Assembly: GCA_963693365.1 (NCBI GenBank) | Contig: CAVNZM010000011.1 | Location: 5,084,001-5,148,000, forward strand | Direction of reading: 5' to 3' | Source of the DNA: Amoebidium appalachense | Lineage: Eukaryota; Ichthyosporea | DNA: 64,000 bases | Shown: positions 62,664 to 64,000 of the stretch, piece after piece | How the letters are laid out: each line of letters opens with the position of its first letter | How positions within the stretch are numbered: the first letter of the stretch is position 1 | Program-made: the position numbers and the translations under genes | The notes under the pieces: model-generated | What the model was told of the DNA's origin: nothing | What the model saw: only the letters and a program-made list of their open reading frames with translations | Database searches by the model: none

Positions 62664-64000
62664 ATGGCTACCGGACAGACCAACTCAAAGGTGGACATGT
62701 CGCTTCTGTGGAGGGAGTTCCCCCAGTTCAAGGATGCTACTGTTCGCATTGACCAAGATACCAAGATGGCAAGTGTGCTGGACGTAGCATCCCTGGTACT
62801 AGGCACCACCAATGCAGCGAAGTGTGCATGGGCAGACCTTAGGAATTCCACAGACTCCAACATCAAGAAGATGGTGTCTGAGGGACACCACGTTCTCCGC
62901 ATCGATGGAAGGGGCAAGTTGACACCTGTAGCTCCCTTCAAGTTCATCGTCGAGATCATCTTCCTGCTCCCTGGCAAGCGCGCGCACAAGTTCCGAAGGA
63001 TCTGTGCCAATTATATCAAGCGCCTGATGTCCAACGAAGTTAACCATGTGAGCGAGGCCGAAGGTATAAAAGGACTGAACACACATGACAACACCTCAGT
63101 TTCCCAAACTATGAATTCCGAACACACAGATGTGGTATTGACCGGAAACGAGGTCGCCGCAAAAAAAGGCGACACCATCTGCATTGGTGACTATGTAGTG
63201 CGAGTTGCTCAATCCGAAGGTGTTAAATACGCCAGTCTTGTTGATTATGCAATGCTAGTGCGCAATTTAGACAGACATGCGGCCGCTGAGTATGTCAGAC
63301 GACATTATGAGAATGAAGAGGAAATCAAAGGCCTCAACATGAGGCCTTTGAGGTTCGGCGATTCAAAGCGACCCTCGATTGGTGTTCCTGCTTCATCGTT
63401 GGTGAAACTGACCTTCAAGATGGCATCCGGCTCGCGCTATGGATCTGCCCTCGTTGACAAGTGGGCCCGAGACATAGCGCGCCTGGAAGGTGGGGACGAG
63501 ACCTTGGTCGAAGACATCGAGCGTAACCGTGCCACGGCAGCGGCCAACCCGTCAGGACCCAACGCTTTCATGCGCGACAGTGTGAGGGGGGAAATGGGTG
63601 TGGCCGGCACCCCCGAGAGGGAGCCCAAGAGACTGAAGCTCGGAGACATCACCCAGTTCATGACCAACCAGGCCGAGATGGAAACTGCACTGAGTCTGTA
63701 CAAGGAGGCGCGCATCGCCGAATCTTCCCAGTACACAGAGATCGTGAGGATGCGCGAGGAACGCGCCCTGATTCGCGAGGAGCGCCTGAAACTCGAGGTG
63801 CAGTGTCGGCTTCTGGAACTTCAGACCACAGACAATCTCAAGCAGGACCACATTCCATCGGAATTCGAGGATGCCAGTGATGAGCTGCGCCGGGTCACCA
63901 ACCACGTGTGCACCAAGCAGCAGTCCGGTATCTACGTGTTTGTGTCCGAGTATGGCGACCCCCCCTGTCTGAAGATCGGCCAGAGCCTGAAGGACGTGAA
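62664..64000 (+). CDS. Bro-N-like DNA-binding protein with C-terminal T5orf172-like domain, runs off the edge
   Basis: The frame is open from the ATG at 62664 to the window end (445 codons and still open). Residues 10-130 resemble the Bro-N/KilA-N class of viral DNA-binding domains (SVLDVASLVLGTTNAAKCAW, GKLTPVAPFKFIVEIIFLLP, FRRICANYIKRLM). A second region (from residue 150) follows, then basic and linker sequence, a charged coiled coil (VRMREERALIREERLKLE) near residues 355-390, and finally GIYVFVSEYGDPPCLKIGQS, the start of a T5orf172/MUG113-type GIY-YIG-like domain. By family knowledge Bro-N and KilA-N domains are often fused to T5orf172 in large DNA viruses and phages. The N-terminal assignment is tentative. 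A TATA box lies 45 bp upstream. The frame also holds an internal TATA box before an in-frame ATG. Confidence 0.7.
   Translation, partial: MATGQTNSKVDMSLLWREFPQFKDATVRIDQDTKMASVLDVASLVLGTTNAAKCAWADLRNSTDSNIKKMVSEGHHVLRIDGRGKLTPVAPFKFIVEIIFLLPGKRAHKFRRICANYIKRLMSNEVNHVSEAEGIKGLNTHDNTSVSQTMNSEHTDVVLTGNEVAAKKGDTICIGDYVVRVAQSEGVKYASLVDYAMLVRNLDRHAAAEYVRRHYENEEEIKGLNMRPLRFGDSKRPSIGVPASSLVKLTFKMASGSRYGSALVDKWARDIARLEGGDETLVEDIERNRATAAANPSGPNAFMRDSVRGEMGVAGTPEREPKRLKLGDITQFMTNQAEMETALSLYKEARIAESSQYTEIVRMREERALIREERLKLEVQCRLLELQTTDNLKQDHIPSEFEDASDELRRVTNHVCTKQQSGIYVFVSEYGDPPCLKIGQSLKDV
63065..63071 (+). promoter_or_regulatory. Internal TATA box inside the Bro-N-like gene
   Basis: AAGGTATAAAAGGACTGAAC; TATAAAA is 46 bp upstream of an in-frame ATG at 63111 (MNSEHTDVVLTGNEVA). 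The spacing and GGTATAAAAGG core match the gene's main promoter (45 bp), suggesting a second transcript that encodes a protein without the N-terminal DNA-binding domain. Confidence 0.45.

Overview
The window is nuclear DNA of a eukaryote, most likely a unicellular protist or alga. The lineage cannot be named from this sequence. The left 34.6 kb carries spliced, conserved eukaryotic genes with GT-AG introns. These introns are packed with long C or G runs, (CA)n/(GT)n arrays and dispersed intronic repeats. From left to right they hold the first exon of an unidentified minus-strand gene (147-305), a plus-strand PH plus CRAL-TRIO (Sec14-like) gene (about 2351-7931), a 15-exon minus-strand RBR-type E3 ubiquitin ligase resembling RNF216/Triad3 (10352 to about 23540), and a complete 10-exon plus-strand gene for PIG-U, a subunit of the GPI transamidase (26196-34620). 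Fragments of another minus-strand spliced gene may lie at 35.3-36.6 kb.

From about 37.3 kb the character changes. Genes become short, compact and intronless, several have TATA boxes, and they are separated by minisatellites and palindromes. Recognisable products are a D5-like SF3 helicase (58198-60236), a CoiA-like nuclease with a long cysteine-rich tail (56031-57230), a five-finger C2H2 protein (57237-57737), a PD-(D/E)XK-like protein (54989-55345), a Bro-N-like protein ending in a T5orf172-like domain that runs off the right edge (62664-64000), and several Cys-rich, membrane or coiled-coil proteins without clear relatives. This set looks like an integrated DNA-virus-like element (polinton-like, virophage-like or large-DNA-virus-derived). 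No capsid, packaging ATPase, integrase or DNA polymerase is visible in the window, so its class stays open.

Between the two virus-like blocks (37.3-45 kb and 52.6-64 kb) lies a spliced JmjC-domain gene (46493-51792) whose introns look like those of the host genes. The virus-like DNA may therefore be two insertions flanking a host gene, or one element containing a captured gene.

Several reading frames break at short G or C runs, including one in the conserved RBR gene. Part of the frameshifting may therefore be homopolymer error in the assembly. The D5-like helicase break is different: it sits exactly on a canonical -1 ribosomal slippage heptamer.
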